Numbered from the stretch's first letter, positions 28,483-38,455 are shown. The stretch: 64,000 nt of DNA from Pseudoalteromonas sp. '520P1 No. 423' (GCF_001269985.1 NZ_BBZB01000001.1:1178001-1242000), one strand, 5' to 3'. The notes: generated from the sequence alone by a model not told the origin. Translations and numbers: made by a program.

Positions 28483-29202
28483 ATGTTTGCTATTTTTTCA
28501 CAACAAGAAAATCTCATTGCTGTATTTAAAAAATACTCAGTAACAGAGGCGCTTAAAGTAAAGTTTAATATTCATCAGGCAATTAAAACACTTAATATTC
28601 CTTCTGATGATTTAATTGCGCATATGCGTAATGAAGGTTTATGTATAACTGATTTTAGCTTAGGTTCCAATAAACCATTATCCTCGTCTGAAAGTTCACC
28701 TAGTATTATTCGTGCACATCTTCATAAAGTCTTTTTAGATAAGCAAAAACTGATTGATGCGATGAGTGGTTTTTCTATGTCACAAGCTATAGAAATACGC
28801 GCTTTGTTACAAAAGAACATGAGTCAATTAAAGCTACCTTCAGATGAGCTGATCTCAAAGATGGAGCAAGAAGGTTTATCTTTACAGCGCATAGGCATAG
28901 AAAATACATCGCCTCAATCTACAGTATCTTCAATTAAGCTCGCACAAACAAAAAAGTTATTATCACAAGCAATTGAAGAAACCGCAGAAGATAAAAAAAG
29001 TCGTATTAAGTCAAAACTTAATGCGCTAGTTGAAGATGTTGAAAAGCCAAAAAATCAGCCTACTCAAATACAAAAAACAGAGTCGAAAAATACAAAATCA
29101 TTAACTGAAGAAATCGAAATTTCCAAGGTAAAAAAAATTAGTTTGCAAGAAGCGCTTGATCGCTCATTACAAACTGACTTATCTCAATCTATGAACTTTT
29201 AA
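28483..29202 (+). CDS. Uncharacterised protein with two tandem helical repeats
   Basis: A 239-residue soluble protein of unknown family. Two related units of about 45 residues occur at roughly 11-54 and 86-131: each has a KYSVTEALKVK / GFSMSQAIEIR helix, then LNIPSDDLIAHMRNEGL / LKLPSDELISKMEQEGL. The second half is a lysine- and glutamate-rich helical tail ending in KISLQEALDRSLQ. There is no signal peptide. It overlaps the 3' end of the convergent sortase-system kinase by 14 bp. Confidence 0.7.
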   Translation: MFAIFSQQENLIAVFKKYSVTEALKVKFNIHQAIKTLNIPSDDLIAHMRNEGLCITDFSLGSNKPLSSSESSPSIIRAHLHKVFLDKQKLIDAMSGFSMSQAIEIRALLQKNMSQLKLPSDELISKMEQEGLSLQRIGIENTSPQSTVSSIKLAQTKKLLSQAIEETAEDKKSRIKSKLNALVEDVEKPKNQPTQIQKTESKNTKSLTEEIEISKVKKISLQEALDRSLQTDLSQSMNF

Positions 29203-31315
29203 ACACTAATTTAAATTCAACGCCGTCATTTGAATCTAAATTTTTAGCTGATATCTGTGCATGATGAAAATCAGCAACGAGTCTAGCAATATATAAACCG
29301 AGTCCTAAATGTGGTTTCTTTTGTAATGACTGGCTTCTTACCGATACCATAGAGTCAAAAATATGTTCGCCAATTTCAGGAGGTAATAAAGGCCCTTTAT
29401 TGATGACTTTAATATGAGTTGATTGATTATCAACACGATATTCAACATAAATCGGGCTATCTTGTTCTGAAAACTCAACCGCATTGGCAATAAGCTTATC
29501 GAGTAATTGTGCTATAAATTCAGGCACACCTTGCATGGCTTTCTTTTCATCACTCAAGTTTAATTCAAAGGACTTTTCAGGATAAGCCATTTGATAGCCT
29601 TGCATACAACCCGAAACCACTTTGGTTAAATTAAAAGATTCAGTCTCTGCGCTTTGAATACTTTGCTCTAACCGTGTGGCTTCACTCATTGTAGTTATGA
29701 TTTTATTTAATCTATGTACACCATCTGTGGCACGCTCAATATACTTTTTACTTTCCTCATCTAAGTTTTGCAATTGTAGGCTTTCTAAGGAAGAGCGCAC
29801 AACCGCAACAGGCGTTCTCAGTTCATGGGATAAGCGTGATGACATATTTTCTAAATAATGGGTATATCCACCTAATCGACCAACTATATTGGCAAAGCTA
29901 CGAGATAAATCTCCAATTTCATCTTGGGTATTTGAGCCTTTAATGTCTCTTAATACTCTTCCTTGAGGGTCTATGGCCGCTTCAGCAGCATCTCTTAGGG
30001 TTCGGATCCTACTTGAAATACGAGAGGCAAAAAAGAATAAAGATAAAGTGCCTATAAGCATAACTGCTAAAATTACAGTAAATAATTTTTCTAAAGCTTT
30101 ATTTCTTAAGGTACGTACGCCGTTGGTGGTCTCTTCTGCAATGACAGCACCCATTACTTTATCATCAATCCAAATTGGGTAAGCGGCTGATAAAATAACA
30201 GCCTTTTTATCAGGCGTAAGACGCCAACTTGATTCTGGATCACCTGCTAAAGCACCTTTAATGTTTTTGCCTTGTAATGAAGTAACATCAAATAATGTAT
30301 CTAAAAAATCAGCTGGTGGTTTAGTTAAAATTTTATAATATAAAGGATGCAAATATTTTTTTTCGAATTGCCGCCATTGACTTAACTTGCTTGGATCTTC
30401 AGTTAAATTTTGTGACCAAACGCCATCAGCATCCTGGATTTTTCCTGATTGCGCCAATACTCTGTGATGATTATCGACTACCCAAATACGACTACCAGAG
30501 TGCCCCATACCTTTAATAATGCGTTCAATTTCTGGTGATGGTAATAATACTGAGCCTAACTGTGTTAAATCTTGCAGGTTAGAAGTCGACATGGTTTTGA
30601 TGGGGGTATTTTTGTTATCTTTATCAACAATTGCAAACCCTAGTTTATTGCCAATCATATTTAGTGGCATGCGAATTTCGATATTATAACCATCAGGTGT
30701 TTTTAAAAAATGCCCTTGAATTTTTGAAATAGGAGTTAAAGATGTTGCTTCATAAGCTGTGATCCAACCATCTTTTTTTGGAGCGATAATGTAATTAAAA
30801 ATTTGGTTATCAGGATTTTTTAAAGCAATTTTAAGATAATCATTATTGGTGATGCTAAGGCTATTAGCACCGCGGTATTGGGTATTATCATCTTTTACTT
30901 TAAATACCGCGTATAAGTAATTATCGTATTTCCCCACCATATGAGTAAAAGATAAGTCAGCGGGGTTATGGTTGAGATTAATCGGTGTTAAATAACTTTT
31001 GTCGTAATGCCAAAATAGTGGTTGGTAGGTTTTCCAGTCATGTAATTTACCGTCTAACTGTATGCGACTTGGTAAATTATAGGCGTACAAGTCACGGCCT
31101 TTAACCACTTGATCTAAAAAGCTTGCTTGATGATCGAATAGTTTTGGTCGTTCGTGTAAAGCAGTCGCAAGGGCACGAGTAGTACCCACTAACGTTTTTT
31201 CTTGGCCTTGCCTTAAATACTTCTCCATTTCCCATACGTATTCATAACCAAGCCAAGGAAGCAGTGCTAAAAAACATGACAATAAAATAATCTGACTGCG
31301 TAAACCAAATCGCAT
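29189..31315 (-). CDS. pdsS: Histidine kinase of the proteobacterial dedicated sortase system
   Basis: The 708-residue frame starts at ATG 31313-31315, overlapping the response-regulator stop by one base (TAATG). An N-terminal membrane helix (about residues 8-24) is followed by a large periplasmic domain, a second helix (about 417-440), a HAMP segment, then the kinase core: SRLSHELRTPVAV with the phospho-His, LDKLIANAVEFS, and HLGLGLYIARLV. The divergent PdsO, target and sortase genes match the Haft-defined marine sortase system (TIGR03785 kinase). The ligand is unknown. Confidence 0.88.
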   Translation of the reverse strand: MRFGLRSQIILLSCFLALLPWLGYEYVWEMEKYLRQGQEKTLVGTTRALATALHERPKLFDHQASFLDQVVKGRDLYAYNLPSRIQLDGKLHDWKTYQPLFWHYDKSYLTPINLNHNPADLSFTHMVGKYDNYLYAVFKVKDDNTQYRGANSLSITNNDYLKIALKNPDNQIFNYIIAPKKDGWITAYEATSLTPISKIQGHFLKTPDGYNIEIRMPLNMIGNKLGFAIVDKDNKNTPIKTMSTSNLQDLTQLGSVLLPSPEIERIIKGMGHSGSRIWVVDNHHRVLAQSGKIQDADGVWSQNLTEDPSKLSQWRQFEKKYLHPLYYKILTKPPADFLDTLFDVTSLQGKNIKGALAGDPESSWRLTPDKKAVILSAAYPIWIDDKVMGAVIAEETTNGVRTLRNKALEKLFTVILAVMLIGTLSLFFFASRISSRIRTLRDAAEAAIDPQGRVLRDIKGSNTQDEIGDLSRSFANIVGRLGGYTHYLENMSSRLSHELRTPVAVVRSSLESLQLQNLDEESKKYIERATDGVHRLNKIITTMSEATRLEQSIQSAETESFNLTKVVSGCMQGYQMAYPEKSFELNLSDEKKAMQGVPEFIAQLLDKLIANAVEFSEQDSPIYVEYRVDNQSTHIKVINKGPLLPPEIGEHIFDSMVSVRSQSLQKKPHLGLGLYIARLVADFHHAQISAKNLDSNDGVEFKLVFKSS

Positions 31316-32004
31316 TAAACTTGCTCCCAGCGATATCCCATGCCATAAACAGTATCTATGCAATCAAACTGAGGATCAAGCTTTATAAACTTTTTACGAA
31401 TACGTTTTACATGAGAGGTAATGGTGCTGTCATCGACATAAATCTTGGCATCATTCATTAGTTCATTTCGGCTTTTTACGTGACCTAGACGCTGTGTTAA
31501 TGAATGTACCATCCAAAATTCAGTGACGGTTAAATCTAATAAAGTATCTAACCAGAAGACTTGCATACGTTTATTATCAATTTTTAATTTGCCACGGGTA
31601 ATAATATTTTCTTCAAGAATTGGAGCTTCTAACGCTTCCATTCTACGGAACAAAGCAGCAATCCGTGCAGCTAAATGGGGGAGGCTAATATCTTTAGTTA
31701 AATAATCATCAGCGCCCATTCTTAAACCACATACCGTATCAATTTCACTGTCTCTGGCAGTTAAAAAAATAATTGGTAGCGTTTTTGATAAAGAGCGCAA
31801 GGTTTGACATAAAGCAAAGCCACCATCAATTTCATCGCCTAAGCCAATATCAATAATGGCTAAATCTGGCAAGGCATCATTAAAGGCCATTTCGGCCTCA
31901 GGGCGAGAAGCATAACCATTTACTTGATAGCCTTGCTTTGTCAGCATTTCGGTATAGTTTTCTCTAATGGCTTTTTCGTCTTCAATAATGGCTATTTTTT
32001 TCAT
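31315..32004 (-). CDS. pdsR: Response regulator of the dedicated sortase system
   Basis: A 229-residue OmpR/PhoB-type regulator. The receiver domain has IIEDEKAIRE, phospho-acceptor Asp in LAIIDIGLG, LTARD and the conserved Lys in YLTKDISLP. The winged-helix output domain (LTVTEFWMVHSL, SRNELMNDAKIYVDDSTITSHVKRIRKK) is complete. It precedes pdsS on the minus strand and is divergent from pdsO over a 220-bp gap that would carry its targets. Confidence 0.92.
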   Translation of the reverse strand: MKKIAIIEDEKAIRENYTEMLTKQGYQVNGYASRPEAEMAFNDALPDLAIIDIGLGDEIDGGFALCQTLRSLSKTLPIIFLTARDSEIDTVCGLRMGADDYLTKDISLPHLAARIAALFRRMEALEAPILEENIITRGKLKIDNKRMQVFWLDTLLDLTVTEFWMVHSLTQRLGHVKSRNELMNDAKIYVDDSTITSHVKRIRKKFIKLDPQFDCIDTVYGMGYRWEQV

Positions 32005-32224
32005 GGTTATTGCTTACCTTTTGCTTAAATCGTTTTGCTGTATAGAACTATACCTAAATTACCCACTAATAAAATGCAAAAAAGCACATTGCCATTTTTT
32101 TGCCACAATTGATCTTTGCATTGCCATTTTTCATCCATTTTATCGCCAGAACTCAATGTTTTAATTAACTCATCAACCAAGCACGACCAACCAATTTAAT
32201 AAATTTAAACATGAGGCAAACAAA

Positions 32225-32983
32225 ATGAAAAAATCAATTATCACTACAGCATTAGTTTTAGCACTTTCTTCAGTTACATTTTCAACGCAAGCTGCAAGCA
32301 GTAAAAAAAATGAAATGCAAAAAGAAGAAGCTATCGGTTTAGGAACTGGTGCATTAATTGGTGGTGTAGTAGGTGGTCCTATCGGCGCATTTATAGGTGC
32401 ATTTACGGGAACTTTAATAGGAAAAGTAGAAGTAAATAAAGATGAAATCGCTGAGCAAGATAAACAAATATCGTCACAAAAAACACAAATAGTCGCGATG
32501 CAATATAAAACAAAAAACTATCAGGCATTAGTAGCACAAACGGAGCAACTAGAAACACAATTAGAAGAAATTGAGTTTGAAAAATCACAACTTCAAAAGC
32601 AACGCATTAATAACTTAATGGCGATTACAGTTCAGTTTAGAACGGGTTCAGCAAAAATAGAGTCTCATTTTGCAAAGCAGTTAACTGAACTTGCCCAAGT
32701 AATGAAAACCAATCCGGATATCCAAATTGATTTAAATGGTTTTGCAGATCAAAGGGGTGAAGAGCAGTTTAACTTAAAGCTATCAAAATCGCGCGTAGCC
32801 CAAGTACAGCAATTTTTAATAAAACAAGGTGTAGAACATACACGTTTAAATAGTCATGCATTTGGTGAAAGCCAAGCTGTAGCGAAACAAACAGATTATG
32901 AAGGTGATTTTTTTGACCGCCGTGTCACGGTTAAAGCTAGAAAAGTACACTCAAATTCTCAAACAGCAAGTAACCAATACTAA
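32225..32983 (+). CDS. pdsO: OmpA family protein PdsO of the sortase system
   Basis: 252 residues: signal peptide (cleavage about TQAAS), a glycine-zipper segment (GTGALIGGVVGGPIGAFIGA) that may insert into membrane, a coiled-coil stretch (about 80-120), then an OmpA/MotB peptidoglycan-binding domain (LNGFADQRGEEQFNLKLS, FFDRRVTV). It matches the PdsO member of the dedicated system and probably anchors it to the envelope. Confidence 0.88.
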   Translation: MKKSIITTALVLALSSVTFSTQAASSKKNEMQKEEAIGLGTGALIGGVVGGPIGAFIGAFTGTLIGKVEVNKDEIAEQDKQISSQKTQIVAMQYKTKNYQALVAQTEQLETQLEEIEFEKSQLQKQRINNLMAITVQFRTGSAKIESHFAKQLTELAQVMKTNPDIQIDLNGFADQRGEEQFNLKLSKSRVAQVQQFLIKQGVEHTRLNSHAFGESQAVAKQTDYEGDFFDRRVTVKARKVHSNSQTASNQY

Positions 32984-33044
32984 TCAACCATTTAATTTAA
33001 AGTTAGGATTGAGGTGTTTTACCACCTCAATTAAAGGTTCCCTT

Positions 33045-35108
33045 ATGATGACACTTGTCAAAGCGTTAGGTTTTACACAATTGTGTAAAACTAGCCTTTT
33101 TTTACTAACCCTTATAATAAGCCAGTCAGCTAATGCATCTGACTTTGAAAAGCCTAGGCTTGAGCTAAAAGATCTCAGCGGTAAAAAAGTTAACTCAGCT
33201 ATTTTATTAAGCAGTCATGCAGATATGAAAATATCAGGTTTAATAAATCAAGTTGATGTAATTCAAACCTTTAAAAATGATCATTTTGAAGGCGTAAATG
33301 CACGTTATGTATTCCCTTTGCCCGATGAGTCAGCAGTTTATAAACTAGAAATGACAATAGGCGAAAGAACAATTTTAGGAGACATTAAAGAAAAACAAAT
33401 AGCAAAAAAAATATATAAGCAGGCACAAAATCAGGGAAAAAAAGCTAGCTTGATCACACAAAAACGCGCTAATGTTTTTGTGAGTCAGGTAGCTAATATC
33501 CCACCTGGTGAGCAAGTCACAATTAAAATAAGTTATCAGCAAGTTTTAAGTTATAAAAATCATGAGTTTTCATTAAGGTTTCCTATGGTTGTTGCACCTA
33601 GATATCAGCCAAAAACCATGCAATTTGATAGTGATTTAACTTCTAACTGGCTATTTCAAAAAAACTTAAAGCCAGAAGAAGTGGAAATGAGAGAGGGACA
33701 AAAAAATGCTGAACCAGTTAATAAAATATCTTTAAATATTGCCTTAGATGCAGGTTTTGATTTAGCTGATATTAAATCGACTTATCATCAAATCGATGTA
33801 GAAAATCGTGATATTGGTAAATATAAAATTTCGCTTGCTAGTAATACAACATTAGCCAATAGAGATTTTTTATTACGCTGGAAACCTGAGCAAGGTAATG
33901 AAGTTCAAGCTGCTATGTTTACTGAACAACTTAAACAGCAAGGTGAAGAGTATGCATTAGTCATGTTAATGCCACCGGCAAGCGAGTTTCAAGGGCAACA
34001 AAGACTACCGAGAGAGTTGATATTTGTAGTTGATACATCAGGTTCAATGCATGGTAGTTCAATGGAGCAAGCTAAACAGGCATTGTTTTTAGCGCTTGCT
34101 GATTTACGACCTGAAGACACTTTTAATATTGTTGAATTTAATACGAATGTCAGTGCTTTAAGCGAGCATGCTATTCCAGCAACAGATTTTAATTTAAGGC
34201 ATGCAAAAAAATACGTTTATAATTTAGATGCTGATGGCGGCACTGAAATAGCAAAAGCGTTTTCCCGAGTATTGCAAGGCGAGGTGCAAACAGATTATTT
34301 AAGACAAGTTATTTTTATGACTGATGGCAGCATCGGTAATGAGCAGCAAATTTTTGAGCAAATAAATAGTACATTAGGCACAAATAGAGTGTTTACTGTG
34401 GGGATCGGCTCAGCACCTAATAGTCACTTTATGAGACGTGCTGCAGACATAGGCCGAGGCAGTTTTACATTTATTGGCAATACGACTGAGATCAGAAGCA
34501 AAATGCAGTTGTTATTAAAGCAATTAAAAAATCCCGCTTTAAAAGGACTAAACATTGTAGATGAAAATGCGCTAGCAATGGATTTTTGGCCTAAACCTAT
34601 CCCTGACTTATATTTTTCAGAGCCTTTAATGGTAACCATTAAGTTAAATAAAGGGCAAAAAAAAATAAATGTGATAGGTCAAAGTGCAAATGGTGAATTT
34701 AAAGCTGAACTCAATGTTGTGGGAATTAAAGAGGGGGATTCAATTTCTCGTATATGGGCAAGGCAAAAAATAAAGTCATTATTGTTATATAAAAATATTC
34801 CAAATAAAAGAGAACAAGACACTAAGCAACAGGTATTAGATTTAGCTTTGAAACATCATATTCTAAGCCCATATACCGCATTTGTTGCCGTAGACTCTGG
34901 GCCCATTAATGAAAAAGACATCGCTAATAAAGTAAAAGAAACACATAGAGTTGAAGGCATGCGACCTGCTGGTTGGACTATGGCGAGTAAAGGCATTGTT
35001 TTGCCACAAACTGATGGTCAAAGCACAATGAAAATTCTACTTGGTTTAATGCTACTTTTATTAGTTACTGTTTATTGGAAATACCAATCCCATGAAGCAG
35101 CTAAGTAA
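33045..35108 (+). CDS. Sortase target protein with VIT and VWA domains
   Basis: A 687-residue exported protein. The start at ATG 33045 has an AAAGG site; the longer frame overlaps pdsO and is rejected. A signal peptide (to about residue 35) precedes a VIT domain (about 40-170), then a VWA domain with the MIDAS motif DTSGSMHGS, and a C-terminal sorting signal: LPQTD at 653-657, a hydrophobic helix, and a short basic tail. This is the single dedicated substrate of the adjacent sortase (TIGR03788-like). The cell-surface attachment partner in Gram-negatives is not established. Confidence 0.9.
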   Translation: MMTLVKALGFTQLCKTSLFLLTLIISQSANASDFEKPRLELKDLSGKKVNSAILLSSHADMKISGLINQVDVIQTFKNDHFEGVNARYVFPLPDESAVYKLEMTIGERTILGDIKEKQIAKKIYKQAQNQGKKASLITQKRANVFVSQVANIPPGEQVTIKISYQQVLSYKNHEFSLRFPMVVAPRYQPKTMQFDSDLTSNWLFQKNLKPEEVEMREGQKNAEPVNKISLNIALDAGFDLADIKSTYHQIDVENRDIGKYKISLASNTTLANRDFLLRWKPEQGNEVQAAMFTEQLKQQGEEYALVMLMPPASEFQGQQRLPRELIFVVDTSGSMHGSSMEQAKQALFLALADLRPEDTFNIVEFNTNVSALSEHAIPATDFNLRHAKKYVYNLDADGGTEIAKAFSRVLQGEVQTDYLRQVIFMTDGSIGNEQQIFEQINSTLGTNRVFTVGIGSAPNSHFMRRAADIGRGSFTFIGNTTEIRSKMQLLLKQLKNPALKGLNIVDENALAMDFWPKPIPDLYFSEPLMVTIKLNKGQKKINVIGQSANGEFKAELNVVGIKEGDSISRIWARQKIKSLLLYKNIPNKREQDTKQQVLDLALKHHILSPYTAFVAVDSGPINEKDIANKVKETHRVEGMRPAGWTMASKGIVLPQTDGQSTMKILLGLMLLLLVTVYWKYQSHEAAK

Positions 35109-35703
35109 AGTGAACCTTAAAAAGCTGCTAGTCATAACTTTTTTTAGTTTAGGGATATGGCAGTTAGGTTCTGGTATTTATATGCAGGCTAAAGCCAAGC
35201 TTGCGCAACATTTGATTGCGCAAGCTTGGCAATCTAATATTGCGCAAGGAGGAAGCAAGCAGGTTCGACCTTGGTTTTATGCTGATACTTGGCCTATTGC
35301 AAAGTTAACTGTACCAAGACTCAATATTGAAGAGCATATTCTTTGGCATGCATCAGGTCGAAACTTGGCTTTTGGTGCAGCTCACTTCTTACCTTCTGCA
35401 AAACTTGAAGATCTGGTTAAAAATGAAAATGGCCAGTCCAGTTTGATTGCCGGACATAATGATACAAACTTTGCTTTTTTATCTCAGTTAAAGCTTGGTG
35501 ATAGCTATAAGTTAACTTTAGGTAATGGTTTATCCATGCAGTATCAGGTGAGTAATATAAGCATTATTCATCAATTTGATACGGCATTTTTACAAACTAA
35601 TACGGGCTCAGTTAATCGTTTATATCTTATGACTTGTTATCCGTTTAATAGCTTAACTTCAGGTACGAAACAGCGTTATTTAGTTGAATCTGTTGTTATT
35701 TGA
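35092..35703 (+). CDS. Class GN sortase
   Basis: A 203-residue membrane-anchored transpeptidase. The start overlaps the target gene by 17 bp, so the two are translationally coupled. It has an N-terminal helix (about 11-29) and a beta-barrel catalytic domain with His122 in AGHNDTNFAFL, Cys182 in LYLMTCYPF and Arg195 in TKQRYLV. It should cleave LPQTD in the neighbouring target. Sortases are rare in Gram-negatives; this matches the marine proteobacterial type (TIGR03784). Confidence 0.92.
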   Translation: MKQLSKVNLKKLLVITFFSLGIWQLGSGIYMQAKAKLAQHLIAQAWQSNIAQGGSKQVRPWFYADTWPIAKLTVPRLNIEEHILWHASGRNLAFGAAHFLPSAKLEDLVKNENGQSSLIAGHNDTNFAFLSQLKLGDSYKLTLGNGLSMQYQVSNISIIHQFDTAFLQTNTGSVNRLYLMTCYPFNSLTSGTKQRYLVESVVI

Positions 35704-36464
35704 TTATTCGAAGATTTATCATTATCTACCGCTTTATGTTTTTGGCTGATCATCACGCCGAAAAATATCACAATCACACTCAACCACTGTTCAAAGCTTA
35801 AAAACTCGCCGAAAATACTAGCGGATAAGATTAGGGTAAATACGGGGATCAAATTAGAAAATGCCGCAGCTGTCAATACAGGTACTTTTGAGATTGCATA
35901 GTTATACATACCATAGGCGCCTAAAGAAACAAAAGTACCTAAGTAAAAATGCTTAAAACCGCTTTTTCATCATATTGACAGGCAAGTTCAATAAAAAATA
36001 GGAAGGGTGCAAAAAATATAGTTCCAGTAAGTCCCTGTAAAGCAATTAATGACAGTGGTGAGTATCTGGTAGATAAATGTTTAACGCTTACGGCATAATA
36101 AGCTGCACACAATATAGCCAAAAGTTCTAAAACATTTCCAAATTCAGGATTAGGAGCATGCTCTGATTCAGGTGAAAGTAATGTTAAAGCGATACCACCT
36201 ATAATACAAAAACCAAACCATAATTGTTTTTGTGAGCTTTTCTTTAAGCATAATATAAGCAGAAACAGGATACTAAAATTCCCGCTTGAGAAGCCGATGT
36301 ATATTGCATTGCATGGCCCTCAAATAAAAATACAAACAAGGTTCAGCTAAATACATACTCAGTAAAAACTTCCAATCACCTTTTTGATAATCAAACTTTT
36401 TTACCTAAGGCCATAAAAAGGTGGCGATGATAAGTGCTAAATTGGTATTAATAAACAGTACCAT
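35676..36464 (-). pseudogene. EamA/DMT family transporter remnant
   Basis: Minus-strand fragments in different frames give pieces of one 10-helix drug/metabolite transporter: an N-terminal start near 36464 (VLFINTNLALIIATFLW), a middle part MQYTSASQAGILVSC-like, then CAAYYAVSVKHLSTRYSPLSL and the C-terminal SKVPVLTAAAFSNLIPVFTL with GEFLSFEQWLSVIVIFFGV. Several frameshifts and stops break it. Its 3' end overlaps the sortase 3' end by 28 bp. Confidence 0.85.
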
Positions 36465-36540
36465 GATATTTATTTAGAACTTTATAAATAATACGATTTT
36501 GTTTTTACAAAAAATCTTTTTATTAAAAAAAGCTTAAATT

Positions 36541-36911
36541 GAGCTTAAAGGAGGAGATGATGTTTATGGTCATGTTATTGGTGACGAGCTGAAGATTATA
36601 TCTTTAGATATGGCAGAGAGGAATTTGCGGTATTATTCCAATGTGTTAAATCTGAAGGTGCATTACAAGCGTTGGAAAGATTACGCACTGAAATAGAATA
36701 ATTTGAATTCCCCTAAGTTGGTAAGCTCACGGTAAGTGTCTGTTTTAACTGTTTATTAAATTATGAAATGGTGCCAGCTCTAGTGCAAAAAGCGGATATA
36801 GCTTTATACCTCTCAAAAAATACTGGTAGAAATAAAGTAGCTGACTTTAAAGATATTTCAGATTCTGGAGTTAATAAAATTATAAAGGGAAATGATCCTG
36901 AGTTATTTTAA
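36541..36911 (+). pseudogene. GGDEF-domain remnant
   Basis: Pieces of a diguanylate-cyclase domain in shifting frames: DVYGHVIGDEL, then RYGREEFAVLFQCV (a GGEEF-type loop with one G changed to R), ALERLRTEIE, a stop, then SVCFNC and KADIALYLSKNTGRNKVADF. Frameshifts and internal stops (near 36700 and 36717) make it non-coding. There is no full start or sensor part. Confidence 0.8.
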
Positions 36912-36994
36912 TTTGCTAAGAATTTCACATGTTCTTTGCAATTTATTATAATACGGTTAAAATGCGCGCTTAATTTTGCATTAGGAGCGTTGTA

Positions 36995-37354
36995 ATGAAG
37001 TTAGTTCGTTGGGTTTTAGGTCGTATTATTTTATTGTTGGACTTTATCTTCACACCTAAAAGTATAAAACGTGCTCCGCAAGAGCAAGAACTTGTTAATC
37101 AAAAAACAAAAGACCTTGTTTTATATCAATTTAAAGCATGTCCGTTTTGTGTAAAGGTACGCCGTTCAATGAAGCGCAATGGCTTAAACATCGAAACAAG
37201 AGATGCTAAAAAAGATGAATTACATCGTCAAACTTTATTAGAGCAAGGTGGTCGTGTAAAAGTACCTTGTTTACGTATCGTAAATGGTAATGATGTCACT
37301 TGGTTATATGAATCAAATGATATTATTAGCTTCTTAGAAAAAGAAGTCGCTTAA
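36995..37354 (+). CDS. Glutaredoxin-family protein
   Basis: A 119-residue protein with an N-terminal hydrophobic/amphipathic segment (about 4-18), then a glutaredoxin fold with redox motif CPFCVKVRR at about residue 49, VKVPCLRI (the cis-Pro region, with an extra cysteine) and WLYESNDIISFLEKE. It resembles marine glutaredoxins or GST N-domains fused to a short membrane-proximal leader. A strong AGGAG site precedes the start. Confidence 0.9.
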   Translation: MKLVRWVLGRIILLLDFIFTPKSIKRAPQEQELVNQKTKDLVLYQFKACPFCVKVRRSMKRNGLNIETRDAKKDELHRQTLLEQGGRVKVPCLRIVNGNDVTWLYESNDIISFLEKEVA

Positions 37355-37366
37355 TTAACCTGATCT

Positions 37367-37395
37367 GCACAAAAGCGGGTTTTATTGCCCGTTAT
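37367..37395 (+). terminator. Terminator after the glutaredoxin gene
   Basis: An AGCGGG / CCCGTT stem with a 7-9 nt loop and a T-rich tail. The rest of the gap to 37547 is A/T-rich with no gene. Confidence 0.6.
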
Positions 37396-37546
37396 TTTCT
37401 TTTATACCCTTATTTTTAACTCTTTATTATATAGTTCAGCTTCCTTTCTTATTTTTTAATAAAGCACCCTTTTAATTTATATATTCCTTTATCTGACTTT
37501 CTCCTATATAAAATAGCTATAGTCATATTTTATATTTGAGGGATTA

Positions 37547-38455
37547 ATGTCGGAAATTCTTGAGGTTGAAGATCTTAAAAGGTATTTTTCAAAAAATAAA
37601 GCTGTGGATGGTGTGAGCTTTAAAGTTAAAAAAGGTATTTGTTTTGGCTTATTAGGGCCAAATGGTGCAGGTAAAACAACCACGATTGAAATGCTCGAAG
37701 GCATTGTGGAGCCAACATCGGGAAAAATCCTATACCAAGGCAAGGCAATAGATAAACATATTTATCATGAGTTAGGTATTCAATTTCAGCATACTGCTTT
37801 GCAAGATCATCTTACTGTTATCGAAACATTAAAAATGTTTTCTGCATTTTACGAAAAAACTTTACCTATAAAAGAGCTTATTTCACTTTGTCAGTTAAAT
37901 GAATTTATTAATCAAGATCATCGAAAACTCTCTGGTGGTCAAAAACAAAGATTGTTATTAGCTTTAGCTTTAATAAATGATCCTCAGTTAGTTTTTTTAG
38001 ATGAACCTACAACCGGATTAGATCCCCATAGTCGCAGATTATTTTGGGACTTAGTTAATAAGATTAAATCTCAAGGAAAAACAATCTTACTGACAACCCA
38101 TTATATGGATGAGGCTGAATATTTATGTGATGAAATTGCGATTATGGATAAAGGTAAAATTATCGCACTAGATACTCCCGAAGCCTTATTACAGCAGAAC
38201 TTTAGTGGTGCTTTAATTAAGTTACCTAAAAAGAATGTTGACGAACATGATAATAAGCAAAATATATTACAACATTTTAATATTCAGTTTGTGCAACAAA
38301 GTGCACTAGTTCAAAGTGTAGATATTCAAACTACTTTAGTCACACTGATTGAACAAGGGGTTTCACTTGAGGGGTTACAGGTTAAATCAGCCAACTTAGA
38401 TGATTTGTTTTTAAAGTTAACAGGTCATGGCTTAGAGGGGGTGAATCATGTTTAA
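37547..38455 (+). CDS. ABC transporter ATP-binding protein (ABC-2 exporter)
   Basis: 302 residues. Walker A GPNGAGKTTTIE (about 44-55), Q-loop region GIQFQHTALQDHLTV, signature LSGGQKQRLLLALAL, Walker B LVFLDEPTTGLDPHS, and the switch His in LTTHYMDEA. The last third is the variable ABC-2 tail. Its stop overlaps the start of the permease gene by 8 bp. It probably exports a lipid, antibiotic or drug; substrate cannot be told. Confidence 0.94.
   Translation: MSEILEVEDLKRYFSKNKAVDGVSFKVKKGICFGLLGPNGAGKTTTIEMLEGIVEPTSGKILYQGKAIDKHIYHELGIQFQHTALQDHLTVIETLKMFSAFYEKTLPIKELISLCQLNEFINQDHRKLSGGQKQRLLLALALINDPQLVFLDEPTTGLDPHSRRLFWDLVNKIKSQGKTILLTTHYMDEAEYLCDEIAIMDKGKIIALDTPEALLQQNFSGALIKLPKKNVDEHDNKQNILQHFNIQFVQQSALVQSVDIQTTLVTLIEQGVSLEGLQVKSANLDDLFLKLTGHGLEGVNHV

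Noticed and set aside
32898..33044. A longer N terminus for the sortase target
   Set aside because: It overlaps pdsO and places the signal peptide internally; ATG 33045 gives a proper signal peptide.
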